Of a stretch of 64,000 nucleotides of DNA, positions 46,456 to 55,499 are shown in pieces (within the stretch, counting starts at the first letter, position 1; each line of letters begins with the position of its first letter). The notes under the pieces were generated by a model, which saw only the letters and a list, made by a program, of their open reading frames with translations, was not told the DNA's origin and ran no database searches. This DNA is from Aeromonas diversa CDC 2478-85 (lineage in GTDB: Bacteria; Pseudomonadota; Gammaproteobacteria; Enterobacterales; Aeromonadaceae), in NCBI RefSeq assembly GCF_000819805.1, contig NZ_CDCE01000021.1:1-64000 (forward strand). Direction: 5' to 3'. The position numbers and the translations under genes are program-made.

Positions 46456-47199
46456 TCAGGCGGGCACGAAATGGATCTGCACTCCGCGCTCGACGAGGGC
46501 GTCGTGCTGGCTCTGGGGCAGGGCGTCGTCGGTCACCAGTCGGTGGATGGGGCCGCCGCTCAGGGGGTGGGGCTGGGTCAGGCCGAACTTGCTGCTGTCG
46601 GTGATGACGATGTTCTCGACCCCCTTGGCCAGCACGGCGTTGACCACGTCGCAGCGCATGGCATCGCGGCTGGTGAAGCCGCTGTCCTGCTGGAAGCCGT
46701 CAACCCCGACGAAGGCCTTGGTAAAGTGCACCTGTTCGATGCAGATGCGGGTGAGGGGGCCGACCACGCTCTCGCTCTCGTGCTGGTAAAGGCCGCCGAG
46801 CAGTATCACCTGGGTATCGGTCTCCTTGAGCAGATGGGCGATATAGCTGCTCACCGTGATGATGGTGACCCGTTTGTGGTGGGCCAGGTGGCGAGCCAGC
46901 AGGGCGTTGGCGCTCCCCCCCTCGATGAAGACGGTCTCTCCCTCGACCACCAGTCGGGCGGCACGCTCGGCGAGGCGCTCCTTGAGCGGGTAGTTGATGC
47001 TGATGCGGGCATCGAGGGCATCGGTCTCGATGGCGATGGCAGAGCCATGCACGCGCTTGAGCAGTCCCAGCGTCTCAAGGGCATTGAGATCGCCCCGAAT
47101 GGTCACCTCGGAGACGCCGGTATGACGAGCCAGCTCGGCCACGCTCATCTTGCGAGCCTGGTGGACCAGGGTAAGGATCTGTCGATGACGTGGAGGCAT
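46456..47199 (-). CDS. DeoR/GlpR-family transcriptional regulator
   Basis: A 247-aa repressor-type protein. N-terminal HTH (MSVAELARHTGVSEVTIRGDLNALETLGLLKRVHG in pieces: VAELARHTGVSEVTIRGDLN) and a DeoRC sugar-phosphate-sensing domain (EGETVFIEGGSANALLARHL, FVGVDGFQQDSGFTS). The usual ligand is a phosphorylated sugar. No sugar genes are adjacent; the downstream eamA gene is 63 bp away on the same strand. Confidence 0.87.
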   Translation of the reverse strand: MPPRHRQILTLVHQARKMSVAELARHTGVSEVTIRGDLNALETLGLLKRVHGSAIAIETDALDARISINYPLKERLAERAARLVVEGETVFIEGGSANALLARHLAHHKRVTIITVSSYIAHLLKETDTQVILLGGLYQHESESVVGPLTRICIEQVHFTKAFVGVDGFQQDSGFTSRDAMRCDVVNAVLAKGVENIVITDSSKFGLTQPHPLSGGPIHRLVTDDALPQSQHDALVERGVQIHFVPA

Positions 47200-47477
47200 A
47201 GGGTCACTTGTTGTGGGTTGCTCATCATGGCGCGCGGGCGAGCGTCGTGGTGAGAAAGCCAGTCGGGGGCATCTTGGTTACCGGCGATGATATCACCCCA
47301 TTCCGCTCACCGACACTGCCCGGAGGGAGGGGGCAAGTCGTCGCTCGCAGGGATGTTGAACCCCCAAGGTGGCCTGACAGGGTTGGAGAGGCGAGGGCGC
47401 TCACGCTTTGCCCGTGCCGTCCGGCAAGGAGGGGGCACGGCGACTACCCTTGGGGTAGAACCCGCGAGGAGAGCATC

Positions 47478-47663
47478 ATGAGCGAGCACACACTACTGCC
47501 CCATGGGGAAGACTTGCGCCGTGCCATACGCAGGCTCAGTGAGCAGCATCGCTATGATGGCCGCGCCATCGAGGAGGCCAGTCAGCGCTTTTGCCTGTCC
47601 CCGCTGGATGAGGAGTTTTTGCTGCACCACTGGCTTCAGCCCGGCCACGGTGCCGAGCATTGA
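47478..47663 (+). CDS. Small hypothetical protein, 61 aa
   Basis: MSEHTLLPHGEDLRRAIRRL followed by a helical acidic/aromatic C-half (LSPLDEEFLLHHWLQPG). Good GAGGAG ribosome site six bases before the ATG. No family recognised. Ends two bases before the HD-GYP gene stop on the other strand. Charge pattern suggests a soluble helical hairpin. Confidence 0.6.
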   Translation: MSEHTLLPHGEDLRRAIRRLSEQHRYDGRAIEEASQRFCLSPLDEEFLLHHWLQPGHGAEH

Positions 47664-47665
47664 GT

Positions 47666-48853
47666 TCAGGGAATGAAGCGGTCTAGCACTATGTCGTAGT
47701 CTCTGGGCTCGACAACGGCCTCGATCGATTCGGTTGTGCCTGGCCGCGCCAGATCCAGCAGTTTTACCTCCAGATAATGACGGGCCGCCGCATGGTAGAT
47801 CACCTTGACCAGAGGCTTTAGAGGCTCCTGGTGATTACGCTCTATCACAACGGCCAGCTTCTGGTTGGAGAGTTGTACCAGGGTTCCCACCGGATAGACG
47901 CCGAGACACTTGATAAACTTTTGCACCAGCTCCGCATCGAAATGGCTGCCCGCTCCCTTGAGCAGGATGCGAAACGCTTGGGTCGGTTGCATCCCGGCCT
48001 TGTAGACGCGATCCGCGGTGAGGGCGTCATAGACATCGACGATGCCGCTCATTCGACTGTACAAGGAGAGCTCATCTCCTTTTAGCTTCAACGGATAGCC
48101 ACTGCCGTCCAGGCGTTCATGATGATTACCGGCGACCTCGAGCATGATGGGGGTGATCCCCGGCGTTTCCCCCAGAATCTCGCGGCTATGCACCACGTGG
48201 TGGCGCATCACGGCGAACTCCTCCTCGGTGAGTTTCCCCGGTTTATTGAGGATGGCGTCCGGGGTCATTATCTTGCCAACATCGTGCAGCAGGCCACCCA
48301 GCGTCAGCTCCTGCAAGGTGGCGCGCTCAAGCCCGAGGTAGCGACCGAAGTTGGCCAACAGAATGGCCACATTCATGGAGTGCTCCATCAGATAGGCATC
48401 CTTGGCCCGAATGCGGGCCAGGCAGAGCATGGCATCACCATGGGTAAACATGGTATCGACCATCTCCTCCGCGACCTGTGCCAGAGGCGCTATGTCGATC
48501 GGCTCTCCCTGCTTGAGCTGGCTGAGCAGCTTCACTTGCAGTGAACGCGCCTCTTTGTAGAGACGGCGTATGCGCAGTGTACCGGCCTCTTGATGGCGAT
48601 CGCTGCGCGTGGCGTGGGGGGACGTGCTTGCCTCCTCCGGGGAGAGGCTCTCATCTTCGAGGCGGCTGCGTGAGAGATCGACCGTCACCTCGAGCACCCC
48701 TGAATTGATCAGGGCTTCGATCTGGGCGGGGTTGCGAACAAAGCCTCTGCTGGAGATCGTCTTGTTGCCGACCTGTCTCACTATGTCGACCACATACATG
48801 CCGGGGCGCAGGGTGGAGACGGGGAGCGTAATGAGTGAATTCGCACGGGTCAT
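47666..48853 (-). CDS. HD-GYP domain cyclic-di-GMP phosphodiesterase
   Basis: A 395-aa protein. The N-terminal DUF3391 domain (about 5-130) precedes an HD-GYP domain (about 150-330) with His190-Asp191 in LLHDVGK and HHERLDGSGYP at 244-254, the complete GYP signature. An active c-di-GMP hydrolase lowering biofilm and raising motility is likely. No receiver domain. Divergent from rsuA. Confidence 0.92.
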   Translation of the reverse strand: MTRANSLITLPVSTLRPGMYVVDIVRQVGNKTISSRGFVRNPAQIEALINSGVLEVTVDLSRSRLEDESLSPEEASTSPHATRSDRHQEAGTLRIRRLYKEARSLQVKLLSQLKQGEPIDIAPLAQVAEEMVDTMFTHGDAMLCLARIRAKDAYLMEHSMNVAILLANFGRYLGLERATLQELTLGGLLHDVGKIMTPDAILNKPGKLTEEEFAVMRHHVVHSREILGETPGITPIMLEVAGNHHERLDGSGYPLKLKGDELSLYSRMSGIVDVYDALTADRVYKAGMQPTQAFRILLKGAGSHFDAELVQKFIKCLGVYPVGTLVQLSNQKLAVVIERNHQEPLKPLVKVIYHAAARHYLEVKLLDLARPGTTESIEAVVEPRDYDIVLDRFIP

Positions 48854-49009
48854 GGATGATGTCGCAGGGCGCGCCGTTCAATGAGATCACTGTGAAGAAG
48901 TTTAACATGATGCAATTGGCCGACGGCATTTATCCATCGCTGGCGTTGTTGTGGCCGCACCGTATAATGTTGGCCCTCTAATATAGCGACAAGACTCACG
49001 GGGAAGCTG

Positions 49010-49702
49010 ATGCGGCTCGATAAATTTATCTGCGATTGTTCAGATTTGACGCGATCCCAGGCCGGTAAGATCATCCGCCAGGGGGAGGTCAAAGTCGATG
49101 GTGAGGTGATCAAGCAACCCGCCTTTCACATCGATGAGCAGAGCCTCATCGAGTTCGATGGCATCGAGCTGAGCCTGTGCCAGCGCCAGCGCTACTTCAT
49201 GCTGCACAAACCGGAAGGCTACGTCTGCTCTAACGACGATCCGGATCATCCGACCGTCTTCTTCCTGATGGATGAACCCTCCATGGGCAAGCTGCATGTG
49301 GTGGGGCGCCTCGATCTCGACACCACAGGCCTGGTGCTGATCACCGATGATGGCCAGTGGTCCCATCGCATCACCTCGCCGCGCCACGAGTGTGCCAAAA
49401 CCTACCACGTCTGGTTGGCCGACCCGATTGCTTCGGACACGGCCGAGCAGTTTGCCGAAGGGATCTTGCTTCGCTCCGAGAAAGAGAAGACCCGTCCCGC
49501 CGGGCTCGAGATCCTGGGTGAGTGCGAGGCGCGTCTGACCATCCACGAGGGCAAGTACCATCAGGTCAAGCGCATGTTCGCGGCAGTTGGCAACAAGGTG
49601 GTCGGTCTGCACCGTGAGCAGATTGGGGCTCTGCGCCTTGACGAGACACTGGCGCCGGGCGAATACCGGGAGTTGACGGACGACGAGATAGCCGCCTTCT
49701 GA
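49010..49702 (+). CDS. rsuA: 16S rRNA pseudouridine-516 synthase
   Basis: A 230-aa enzyme with an N-terminal S4 domain ([22 protein letters not shown]) and RsuA catalytic domain. The catalytic Asp102 lies in [10 protein letters not shown], at the same number as in E. coli. Also [22 protein letters not shown] at 48963-48968 may be its -10. Terminator shared with the convergent exporter gene. Confidence 0.95.
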   Translation: MRLDKFICDCSDLTRSQAGKIIRQGEVKVDGEVIKQPAFHIDEQSLIEFDGIELSLCQRQRYFMLHKPEGYVCSNDDPDHPTVFFLMDEPSMGKLHVVGRLDLDTTGLVLITDDGQWSHRITSPRHECAKTYHVWLADPIASDTAEQFAEGILLRSEKEKTRPAGLEILGECEARLTIHEGKYHQVKRMFAAVGNKVVGLHREQIGALRLDETLAPGEYRELTDDEIAAF

Positions 49703-49708
49703 TGAACA

Positions 49709-49731
49709 CGGCCCCGCATGCGGGGCCGTTT
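49709..49731. terminator. Terminator between rsuA and the DMT exporter
   Basis: CGGCCCCGCATGCGGGGCCG is a perfect 20-bp palindrome followed by TTTCGTT; convergent genes end on both sides. Confidence 0.75.
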
Positions 49732-49736
49732 CGTTA

Positions 49737-50627
49737 TCAGGTGCCGAGTACCAGGGCGATGCCGCCTGAGGTGAGCAGGGCTCCGAGCCATGCCGGCAAC
49801 GCCGGACGCTGGCCGGTATGCCACCAGAGCAAGGGCAGCAACACCACAGGTGTCGTGGCCGACAGAATTGAGACCATACCCACATCGCCATAGCGCAGGG
49901 CAACCAGGATCAGGGTCATGCCCAGGGTCATGGCAAGAAAGCCGTTGAGGCTCACCAATCCCAATATCTCACGATTGATCGGATGGAGCGCCCTGGACAT
50001 AGGCCAGCGTGTCAGTCGCAGCAGGCAATGGGCCAGCAGCGCGGCCAGCATGCGGGCCAGAGAGGCCGTCACCGGATCTATGGTCGGGTCGCTCATCACC
50101 GGCTTGGCGATAACGGCACTGGTACTCTGGCACAGGGCGGCGAGCAGACCGAGGCCGACCCCCACCCACAGGGAGCCACGCACCGCCTCCCACTCGTGCC
50201 CCTGACCACGGCGACCGAAGGTGATGGCGAGCCAGACACCGCACAGCACCAGGGCGGCCCCCCATAGTCGTGGGCCGGAGAGCATTTCGCTAAAGAGCCA
50301 GACGCCAAGCAGAGCCGAGAAGAGGGCGTGGCAGGAGAAGAGAAGACCCGTGCGACGAGGGCCTAACCGGTTCATACAGGCGAACTGGGCGGTATCGCCG
50401 ATGAAGATACCAATAAGTCCCGAGAGGGCCAGCGTCGGCCAGGCAGAGAGCGGCAGATTTTGCCAGCCACCGGTCAGCAGGCTGCCGATCAACAGCATCA
50501 GGCTCACCATCAGCATGCGCCAGCGGCTGTAAGCAAAGGCGCCCAAGTGACGCGCCGGTTTGACCGAGATGAGGGCCGCAATGGCCCATAGGGTAGCTGC
50601 GACGAGGGCACACCACTCGTAACCCAT
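49737..50627 (-). CDS. DMT-superfamily (EamA domain) transporter
   Basis: A 296-aa permease with about ten membrane segments and two EamA repeats. Distinct from the eamA gene at 45.5 kb. IFIGDTAQFACMNRLGPRRTGLLFS and GDVGMVSILSATTPVVLLP are the repeat cores. ATG 50627 follows GGGAG. Substrate unknown. Divergent from the peptide-binding protein gene. Confidence 0.82.
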   Translation of the reverse strand: MGYEWCALVAATLWAIAALISVKPARHLGAFAYSRWRMLMVSLMLLIGSLLTGGWQNLPLSAWPTLALSGLIGIFIGDTAQFACMNRLGPRRTGLLFSCHALFSALLGVWLFSEMLSGPRLWGAALVLCGVWLAITFGRRGQGHEWEAVRGSLWVGVGLGLLAALCQSTSAVIAKPVMSDPTIDPVTASLARMLAALLAHCLLRLTRWPMSRALHPINREILGLVSLNGFLAMTLGMTLILVALRYGDVGMVSILSATTPVVLLPLLWWHTGQRPALPAWLGALLTSGGIALVLGT

Positions 50628-50759
50628 AAAAAACTCCCGAAATATGTCCGAAAGACTCCCTCTTCGGCGCGAGGCCGCTACAATACGGCTCCGTCGTTGA
50701 CAGAACAAGCGCCATCGTGGTGATTGACGCGACCAAGTGATGTGGTGAGAGGTAGTAAG

Positions 50760-52370
50760 GTGCGTAATTCCCGACTCTATGGACTGGTGTTATTGGTGGC
50801 CAGTCAGCTGCTGGCTGCCGAGCAGGTGGCGGTGCCGGCGCCCCAACCAGAGCGGCAGACTCTGGTCAGGGGAAATGGCGGGGAGCCTGACTCGCTCGAT
50901 CCGGCGCAAGTACGCAATGGCTTCCCGGGTGAGGCCATCCTCACCGATCTGTTCGAGGGGTTAGTGGCAGAGGACGGCGAGGGGCAAATCGTCCCGGCTC
51001 AGGCACTGCGTTGGGAACAGAGTGATGATGGCTTGGTGTGGCGCTTCTTCCTGCGTCCCGAGTTGCGGTGGTCTAATGGCGAGCGCCTGACGGCCTCAGA
51101 TTTTGTTTATGCCTGGCGTCGCCTCATCGATCCCGCGACAGCCTCTGCATCGGCCTCTCTTATGCTGGCAACGGGGATCAACAATGCGGCGGCCATCTAT
51201 GGCGGAGCCCTCGAGCCGAAGGATCTTGGCGTCGACGCTGAGAGTGAGCTGGTGCTGCGAGTGACCCTGGAGCGCCCGGTGCCCTACCTGTTGCGGCTGT
51301 TGAGCCAACGCCCATTTGTGCCCATCAATGAGGAGGCGGTCGCGCGTTTTGGCAGGGCTTGGACCGAGCCGGGCCATATGGTGAGCAATGGCGCCTATCG
51401 ATTGAGTGCCTGGATACCGGACGAGCGGATCGAGTTAACCCGTAATGGGGAATATTGGGATCATGCCAATACTCGTATCGAACAGGTGACCTATCTGCCG
51501 TTGCCCTCCCTCAATGCCGAGCGACTGGGATATGAGGCGGGAAAAATCCATATGACTCATGGGGTGCAATCTGAGTACTACTCGCGGATCCGCGAAGAGG
51601 CTCCCGACCGGCTCTGGGGGCTGCCACTCTTTGGTACCTATCTATACAGTTTTAACCTGAAGCGCCCCGAATTGGCCCGTGTGGAAGTGCGCAGGGCGCT
51701 CTCTCTGGCCATCGACAGGGAGGTCTTGACCCAGTATGTGGCGGGACAGGGAGAGCAGATAGCCTGGTCTGTCTTACCGGCGCAACCGGGCTATGCATCG
51801 ATGGCCGATGCGGATGCCGCCTTACCCCGTGCCGAGCGGCTCAAACAGGCTGCTGAGTTGCTCAAACAGGCCGGCTTCGGGCCCGATCACCCTCTGCGTC
51901 TCTCCATCGCGTATAACACCTCGGAGCATCACAAGAAGCTGGCGGTGGCGGTTGCCGCCATGTGGAAGCCACTGGGGGTCGAAGTGGCGCTGCGTGACAT
52001 GCAATGGAACGTCTATCAAGAGGCCAAGGCTGCCGGGGATTTCACCATAGCCCGAACCTTGGCCTTTGGTGACTACGTCGAGCCCTCTGCCTTGCTAAGT
52101 CTCTTTCGCTGCGGTGAGCAGCAAAATGAGAGTGGGTACTGCAATCGGGCCTATGACGCCCTGTTGGAGCAGGCCGTCAATACGCTCGACCTGACGGAGC
52201 GCACCCGACTCTACCAAGAGGCGGAGCGCAAATTGTTAGCGGATCAGCCGGTGATCCCGCTCTATCACTACAACCAGATGCGACTGGTGGATCCGGCCTT
52301 GCGCGGGCTGCCGACTCAAAACCTCAAGGGAGAGATCGCCACCAAGAGTCTCTATTTCATCACGCAGTGA
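50760..52370 (+). CDS. Periplasmic oligopeptide-binding protein, OppA-like
   Basis: A 536-aa family 5 binding protein. Start GTG 50760 (VRNSRLYGLVLLVASQLLAAEQ) gives a Sec signal peptide with AGAGG seven bases upstream. EPDSLDPAQVRNGFPGEAILTDLFEGL and RWSNGERLTASDFVYAWRRLIDP are hallmark regions close to OppA/MppA. No permease or ATPase genes are adjacent, so it must share a transporter encoded elsewhere. yfcE follows after ten bases. Confidence 0.85.
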   Translation: MRNSRLYGLVLLVASQLLAAEQVAVPAPQPERQTLVRGNGGEPDSLDPAQVRNGFPGEAILTDLFEGLVAEDGEGQIVPAQALRWEQSDDGLVWRFFLRPELRWSNGERLTASDFVYAWRRLIDPATASASASLMLATGINNAAAIYGGALEPKDLGVDAESELVLRVTLERPVPYLLRLLSQRPFVPINEEAVARFGRAWTEPGHMVSNGAYRLSAWIPDERIELTRNGEYWDHANTRIEQVTYLPLPSLNAERLGYEAGKIHMTHGVQSEYYSRIREEAPDRLWGLPLFGTYLYSFNLKRPELARVEVRRALSLAIDREVLTQYVAGQGEQIAWSVLPAQPGYASMADADAALPRAERLKQAAELLKQAGFGPDHPLRLSIAYNTSEHHKKLAVAVAAMWKPLGVEVALRDMQWNVYQEAKAAGDFTIARTLAFGDYVEPSALLSLFRCGEQQNESGYCNRAYDALLEQAVNTLDLTERTRLYQEAERKLLADQPVIPLYHYNQMRLVDPALRGLPTQNLKGEIATKSLYFITQ

Positions 52371-52380
52371 GGTCATGCCG

Positions 52381-52926
52381 ATGAAGATTGCATTGTTAGC
52401 GGACATTCATGGTTGTTTGCCGGCTCTCGAGGGGGTGATGGCTCAGCTTGAGCGGCTAAAGCCGGATCATATCGTGTTGCTTGGAGACCTACTCAATCAT
52501 GGGCCTCGAAATGCGGTGCCCCAGGGGTATCAGCCTGCTGCGGTGGCGACTCGCCTCAACGAGTATGCCGAACTGATGATGGCGGTGCGCGGTAACTGCG
52601 ATTCGGAGGTGGACCAGATGTTGTTGAGCTTCCCCTGCACCGCGCCTTACAGCCAGATGCTGGTGGACGGGCGGCGCTGGTTTGTGACCCATGGTCATCT
52701 CTATCGCCCCGATGAGGTGCCGATGCCGGCCGGCTCAGTCTATGTCAGCGGTCACACTCATGTACCTGTACTGGAGTCGGGGGAGAGCAAGGTGTTGCTA
52801 AACCCGGGGTCGATTACTTTTCCGCGGGGAGCGTGGCCTGCCAGTTTCGGCTGGTATGAGGAAGGCAAGATACAGATCCGCAATGCCGCTTCGGACGGGA
52901 TCCTCGCCGAATTGGCGCTGGTATGA
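52381..52926 (+). CDS. yfcE: Metallophosphodiesterase YfcE
   Basis: A 181-aa calcineurin-like phosphodiesterase. Metal motifs are DIHG (DxH), GDLLNHGP (GDxxxxG), RGNCD (GNCD), THGHLY and SGHTHVP. E. coli YfcE is a manganese phosphodiesterase of uncertain substrate. ATG 52381 was chosen over ATG 52375 because GAGG lies eight rather than two bases away. Its stop abuts the flgN stop with no spacer. Confidence 0.88.
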   Translation: MKIALLADIHGCLPALEGVMAQLERLKPDHIVLLGDLLNHGPRNAVPQGYQPAAVATRLNEYAELMMAVRGNCDSEVDQMLLSFPCTAPYSQMLVDGRRWFVTHGHLYRPDEVPMPAGSVYVSGHTHVPVLESGESKVLLNPGSITFPRGAWPASFGWYEEGKIQIRNAASDGILAELALV

Positions 52927-53343
52927 TCAGGCTTTGATACCGCGAGAACGAGTTCCTGCGCGAGTATTACCCTTGGCATCATAAGTGAGGCTGCTGCGAT
53001 CCCTGAGTTGGGTGAGCAGACCGGCGAGGCGGCGGTTGGCTGTGATGTTAAGCTCGAGCAGCTTGCCGTTGATATCGTTTTGTTCCTGACAGGCTTGTAA
53101 CTGATCGGTCAGGTGACTGATCGCAGGCTGATAACATGCCAGCGCCGTCTTGATATCGGGTTGTGCCGCAATCTGCTGATCGATAGCCTGGATGTGGTTT
53201 GCTAGTTCCTGCTTGCGCTTGAGCAGGTCGGGAAGAGAAAGCGCCTGACGCTGCTCAAGGAGGCCCTGTTCCTCTTTGAGCAGCGTCAGCATATCTGCAA
53301 GATGGGTACTTTGAATATTCAGCAGAGAAGGCAGATCGTTCAT
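52927..53343 (-). CDS. flgN: Flagellar export chaperone FlgN
   Basis: A 138-aa helical protein that escorts hook-associated proteins FlgK and FlgL to the export gate. Predicted coiled coil over most of its length (LLKEEQGLLEQRQALSLPDLLKRKQELANHIQAIDQQI in pieces). It overlaps the flgM stop by four bases and is the last gene of the flgA-flgM-flgN direction. Confidence 0.85.
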   Translation of the reverse strand: MNDLPSLLNIQSTHLADMLTLLKEEQGLLEQRQALSLPDLLKRKQELANHIQAIDQQIAAQPDIKTALACYQPAISHLTDQLQACQEQNDINGKLLELNITANRRLAGLLTQLRDRSSLTYDAKGNTRAGTRSRGIKA

Positions 53344-53663
53344 CCGAGCAGCTTGTCCAGTTGACCTTCAAAGGAGGTCATCTTCTTGGCGACTCGTTGG
53401 CTATCGACCTGATATTCGCCGGCGGCGATTGCCTTCTTGAGGCTCTCGACGCGACTCTCATTGCCACTGGCCCCTGAAGAGAGACTCTTTTGCATCTGTT
53501 GTAACTGCTGTGCTTCGCTGGTCAGAGAGACCGAGTCTTGGCGTGCTGCGGTTGCACGGCTATCGCTCGCAACGCCGCTTCCTGCCTTGCTCGGTGCAGA
53601 CTGGCTAGAGCCGCTGCCTTGCAGGCGACTGTTTGCCAAGTTGTTGATATTGTTGATAGCCAT
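53340..53663 (-). CDS. flgM: Anti-sigma-28 factor FlgM
   Basis: A 107-aa, Ser/Gln-rich, mostly disordered protein that holds sigma-28 until hook completion and is then exported. N-terminal MAINNINNLA and the C-terminal sigma-binding helices (VESLKKAIAAGEYQVDSQRVAKKM) match the family. Preceded by a textbook sigma-28 promoter, so it is partly under the factor it inhibits. Confidence 0.93.
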   Translation of the reverse strand: MAINNINNLANSRLQGSGSSQSAPSKAGSGVASDSRATAARQDSVSLTSEAQQLQQMQKSLSSGASGNESRVESLKKAIAAGEYQVDSQRVAKKMTSFEGQLDKLLG

Positions 53664-53701
53664 AATCTAATCCTTCGTCTGCTGAGTCTTGCTTACCCAC
53701 T

Positions 53702-53728
53702 GTATCGGCGCTCGGAGCGCAACCTTTA
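53702..53728 (-). promoter_or_regulatory. Sigma-28 (FliA) promoter of flgMN
   Basis: On the minus strand TAAAGGTT (53728-53721), N11, GCCGATAC (53709-53702). It matches the sigma-28 consensus at nearly all key positions and ends about 39 bp before the flgM start. Confidence 0.9.
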
Positions 53729-53734
53729 GCAAAA

Positions 53735-54421
53735 TTAATGCAGCATTATCTCCACCTGGCCAACGTCCTTCACCTTGGCCTTCACTTCGCGACCAGAATG
53801 CAGGTTGGTGACACGGATCATGTCTCCGAAGCTTCCATCTTGCAAGGCACTGACCATTGATTTTATTTGTAAATTTCCCGTTTGAGCAATCAGGGTGATC
53901 TGGTCGCCTTTACAGATTACGCAGAGTTGGCTGTTGCGTACAGGTTGCCCCGGGCGCAACTCGCGTTTGCTGCGGGTGCCAGAGAGCCTTGCTGGTTCGA
54001 GGGCGTAGTCACCGCGCAGCATCTGTTCGTCCTGATAGGCAATGGTCAATTTGTCGGCGGTCAGCAACTCCCCTTTCCCTATCACCTCGGTGACAGTGAC
54101 AAAGGGTTTCTGGACAGAGACCCTGACGGGGAGATAGAGATCCCAGCCCGGTTGCTCGTCGCATTTCAGATAGACGGTGGTGTTGCGGCGCACCGTCATA
54201 TTACCCGGTAGCGTGACAGAGAGATGATCCGGGCACTCGGTCAGGGGCAGGCGATTGTCGATGGGGCCGGCCTTGACGTCGACCCGGGCAGTGGGGGCAC
54301 TCTCGAGGTTGCCCAGCACAAAGCCCTCGGCTGCGCTCTGCAGCCTACTGATGGTGGATTCCTCTACTTGTGCCATGGCGCAGGTCGGAATCAAGAGTAA
54401 GAACAAAAGCTTGCTAATCAT
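53735..54421 (-). CDS. flgA: Flagellar P-ring assembly chaperone FlgA
   Basis: Periplasmic chaperone for FlgI. The signal peptide MISKLLFLLLIPTCAMA leads into a 228-aa product with an SAF-like domain (VTVTEVIGKGELLTADKLTI, RELRPGQPVRNSQLC) and C-terminal IRVTNLHSGREVKAKV. An upstream in-frame ATG (54460) would lengthen the leader; 54421 was chosen because the signal peptide begins there. A sigma-54 promoter lies 110 bp upstream. Confidence 0.88.
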   Translation of the reverse strand: MISKLLFLLLIPTCAMAQVEESTISRLQSAAEGFVLGNLESAPTARVDVKAGPIDNRLPLTECPDHLSVTLPGNMTVRRNTTVYLKCDEQPGWDLYLPVRVSVQKPFVTVTEVIGKGELLTADKLTIAYQDEQMLRGDYALEPARLSGTRSKRELRPGQPVRNSQLCVICKGDQITLIAQTGNLQIKSMVSALQDGSFGDMIRVTNLHSGREVKAKVKDVGQVEIMLH

Positions 54422-54441
54422 TTGAAACAGCTGGCCGATAA
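54415..54441 (+). promoter_or_regulatory. Probable sigma-28 promoter of cheVR
   Basis: A perfect GCCGATAA -10 (54434-54441) with TAATCATT 11 bp upstream. It crosses the 5' end of flgA on the other strand and would give a leader of about 120 nt to cheV. Confidence 0.6.
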
Positions 54442-54530
54442 AGAAATTGTTAACCCACATCAGATCAATTAACTATGCTTGCTCAAAGACGGGTAACTGA
54501 ACTTTGACGCCAAGCAGTCTCAAATGCCCA

Positions 54531-54546
54531 TGCATGAATGGTGCCA
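54531..54546 (-). promoter_or_regulatory. Sigma-54 promoter of flgA
   Basis: On the minus strand TGGCAC (54546-54541)-CATTC-ATGCA (54535-54531): GG and GC are 12 bases apart, as RpoN requires. Lies between the cheV start and its probable promoter. Confidence 0.75.
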
Positions 54547-54569
54547 ATGCTTTGTTAGGGGAGCTTCCT

Positions 54570-55481
54570 ATGGCCAGTATTCTGGACTCGGTCAACCAGA
54601 GAACCCAGTTGGTGGGTCAGAACAGACTGGAGTTGCTGCTGTTTCGGCTGAATGGTCGTCAACGGTTCGGAATTAACGTATTCAAGGTTCGCGAAGTGTT
54701 GCAGTGTCCTCCGCTTACCGTGATGCCAAAAATCCATCACTGCATTCGCGGCGTTGCCCACATTCGGGGTCAGACCATCTCGGTCATCGATCTCAGCATG
54801 GCTACCGGTGGTCGGCCGATTGCTGATCTGACCAAGTGCTTCATGATCATTGCCGAGTACAACCGCTCGGTACAAGGTTTCCTGGTCAACTCCGTCGAAC
54901 GCATCATTAATATGAACTGGGAGTCGATCCTGCCTCCTCCCAAGGGGGCGGGACGTATCAACTACATGACTGCCGTGACCGAGGTCGATGGAGAGTTGGT
55001 CGAGATACTCGATGTTGAAAAGATCCTCAACGAGATCTCGCCCATTTCCACCGATGTGAGCGAAGAGATCCGTGAGGCGAGCGCGGCGAATCCGCCAGCC
55101 GATCGTCCCGTGCTGGTGGCGGATGATTCTTCTGTGGCGCGCAAGCAGGTTCAGCGGGCCCTGGAGGCTATCGGTATGAAGTGTATCCTGGCCAAAGATG
55201 GCCGTGAGGCACTCGACATGCTGATCGACATGTCCAAACAGGGTCCCATCAGGGATCAGGTTGCGTTGGTTATCTCGGATATCGAGATGCCCGAGATGGA
55301 TGGGTATACCTTCACGGCAGAGATCCGTAACAATCCTGCACTCAAGGATTTACATGTTATCCTGCACACATCCCTCAGTGGTGTATTCAACCAGGCTATG
55401 GTGCAGAAGGTCGGGGCTAACGATTTTATCGCCAAGTTCCAGCCCGACGTGTTGGCCAAAGCGGTTCAGAATGCACTCTAG
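54570..55481 (+). CDS. cheV: Chemotaxis coupling/adaptation protein CheV
   Basis: A 303-aa fusion of an N-terminal CheW-like domain (about 20-160, FRLNGRQRFGINVFKVREVL) and a C-terminal receiver domain (about 175-300) with phosphorylatable Asp237 in VISDIEMPEMDG and DDSSVARK at the acidic pocket. It couples receptors to CheA. cheR follows after 18 bp. Confidence 0.95.
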   Translation: MASILDSVNQRTQLVGQNRLELLLFRLNGRQRFGINVFKVREVLQCPPLTVMPKIHHCIRGVAHIRGQTISVIDLSMATGGRPIADLTKCFMIIAEYNRSVQGFLVNSVERIINMNWESILPPPKGAGRINYMTAVTEVDGELVEILDVEKILNEISPISTDVSEEIREASAANPPADRPVLVADDSSVARKQVQRALEAIGMKCILAKDGREALDMLIDMSKQGPIRDQVALVISDIEMPEMDGYTFTAEIRNNPALKDLHVILHTSLSGVFNQAMVQKVGANDFIAKFQPDVLAKAVQNAL

Positions 55482-55499
55482 ACAAGAAGAAAGAACTGA

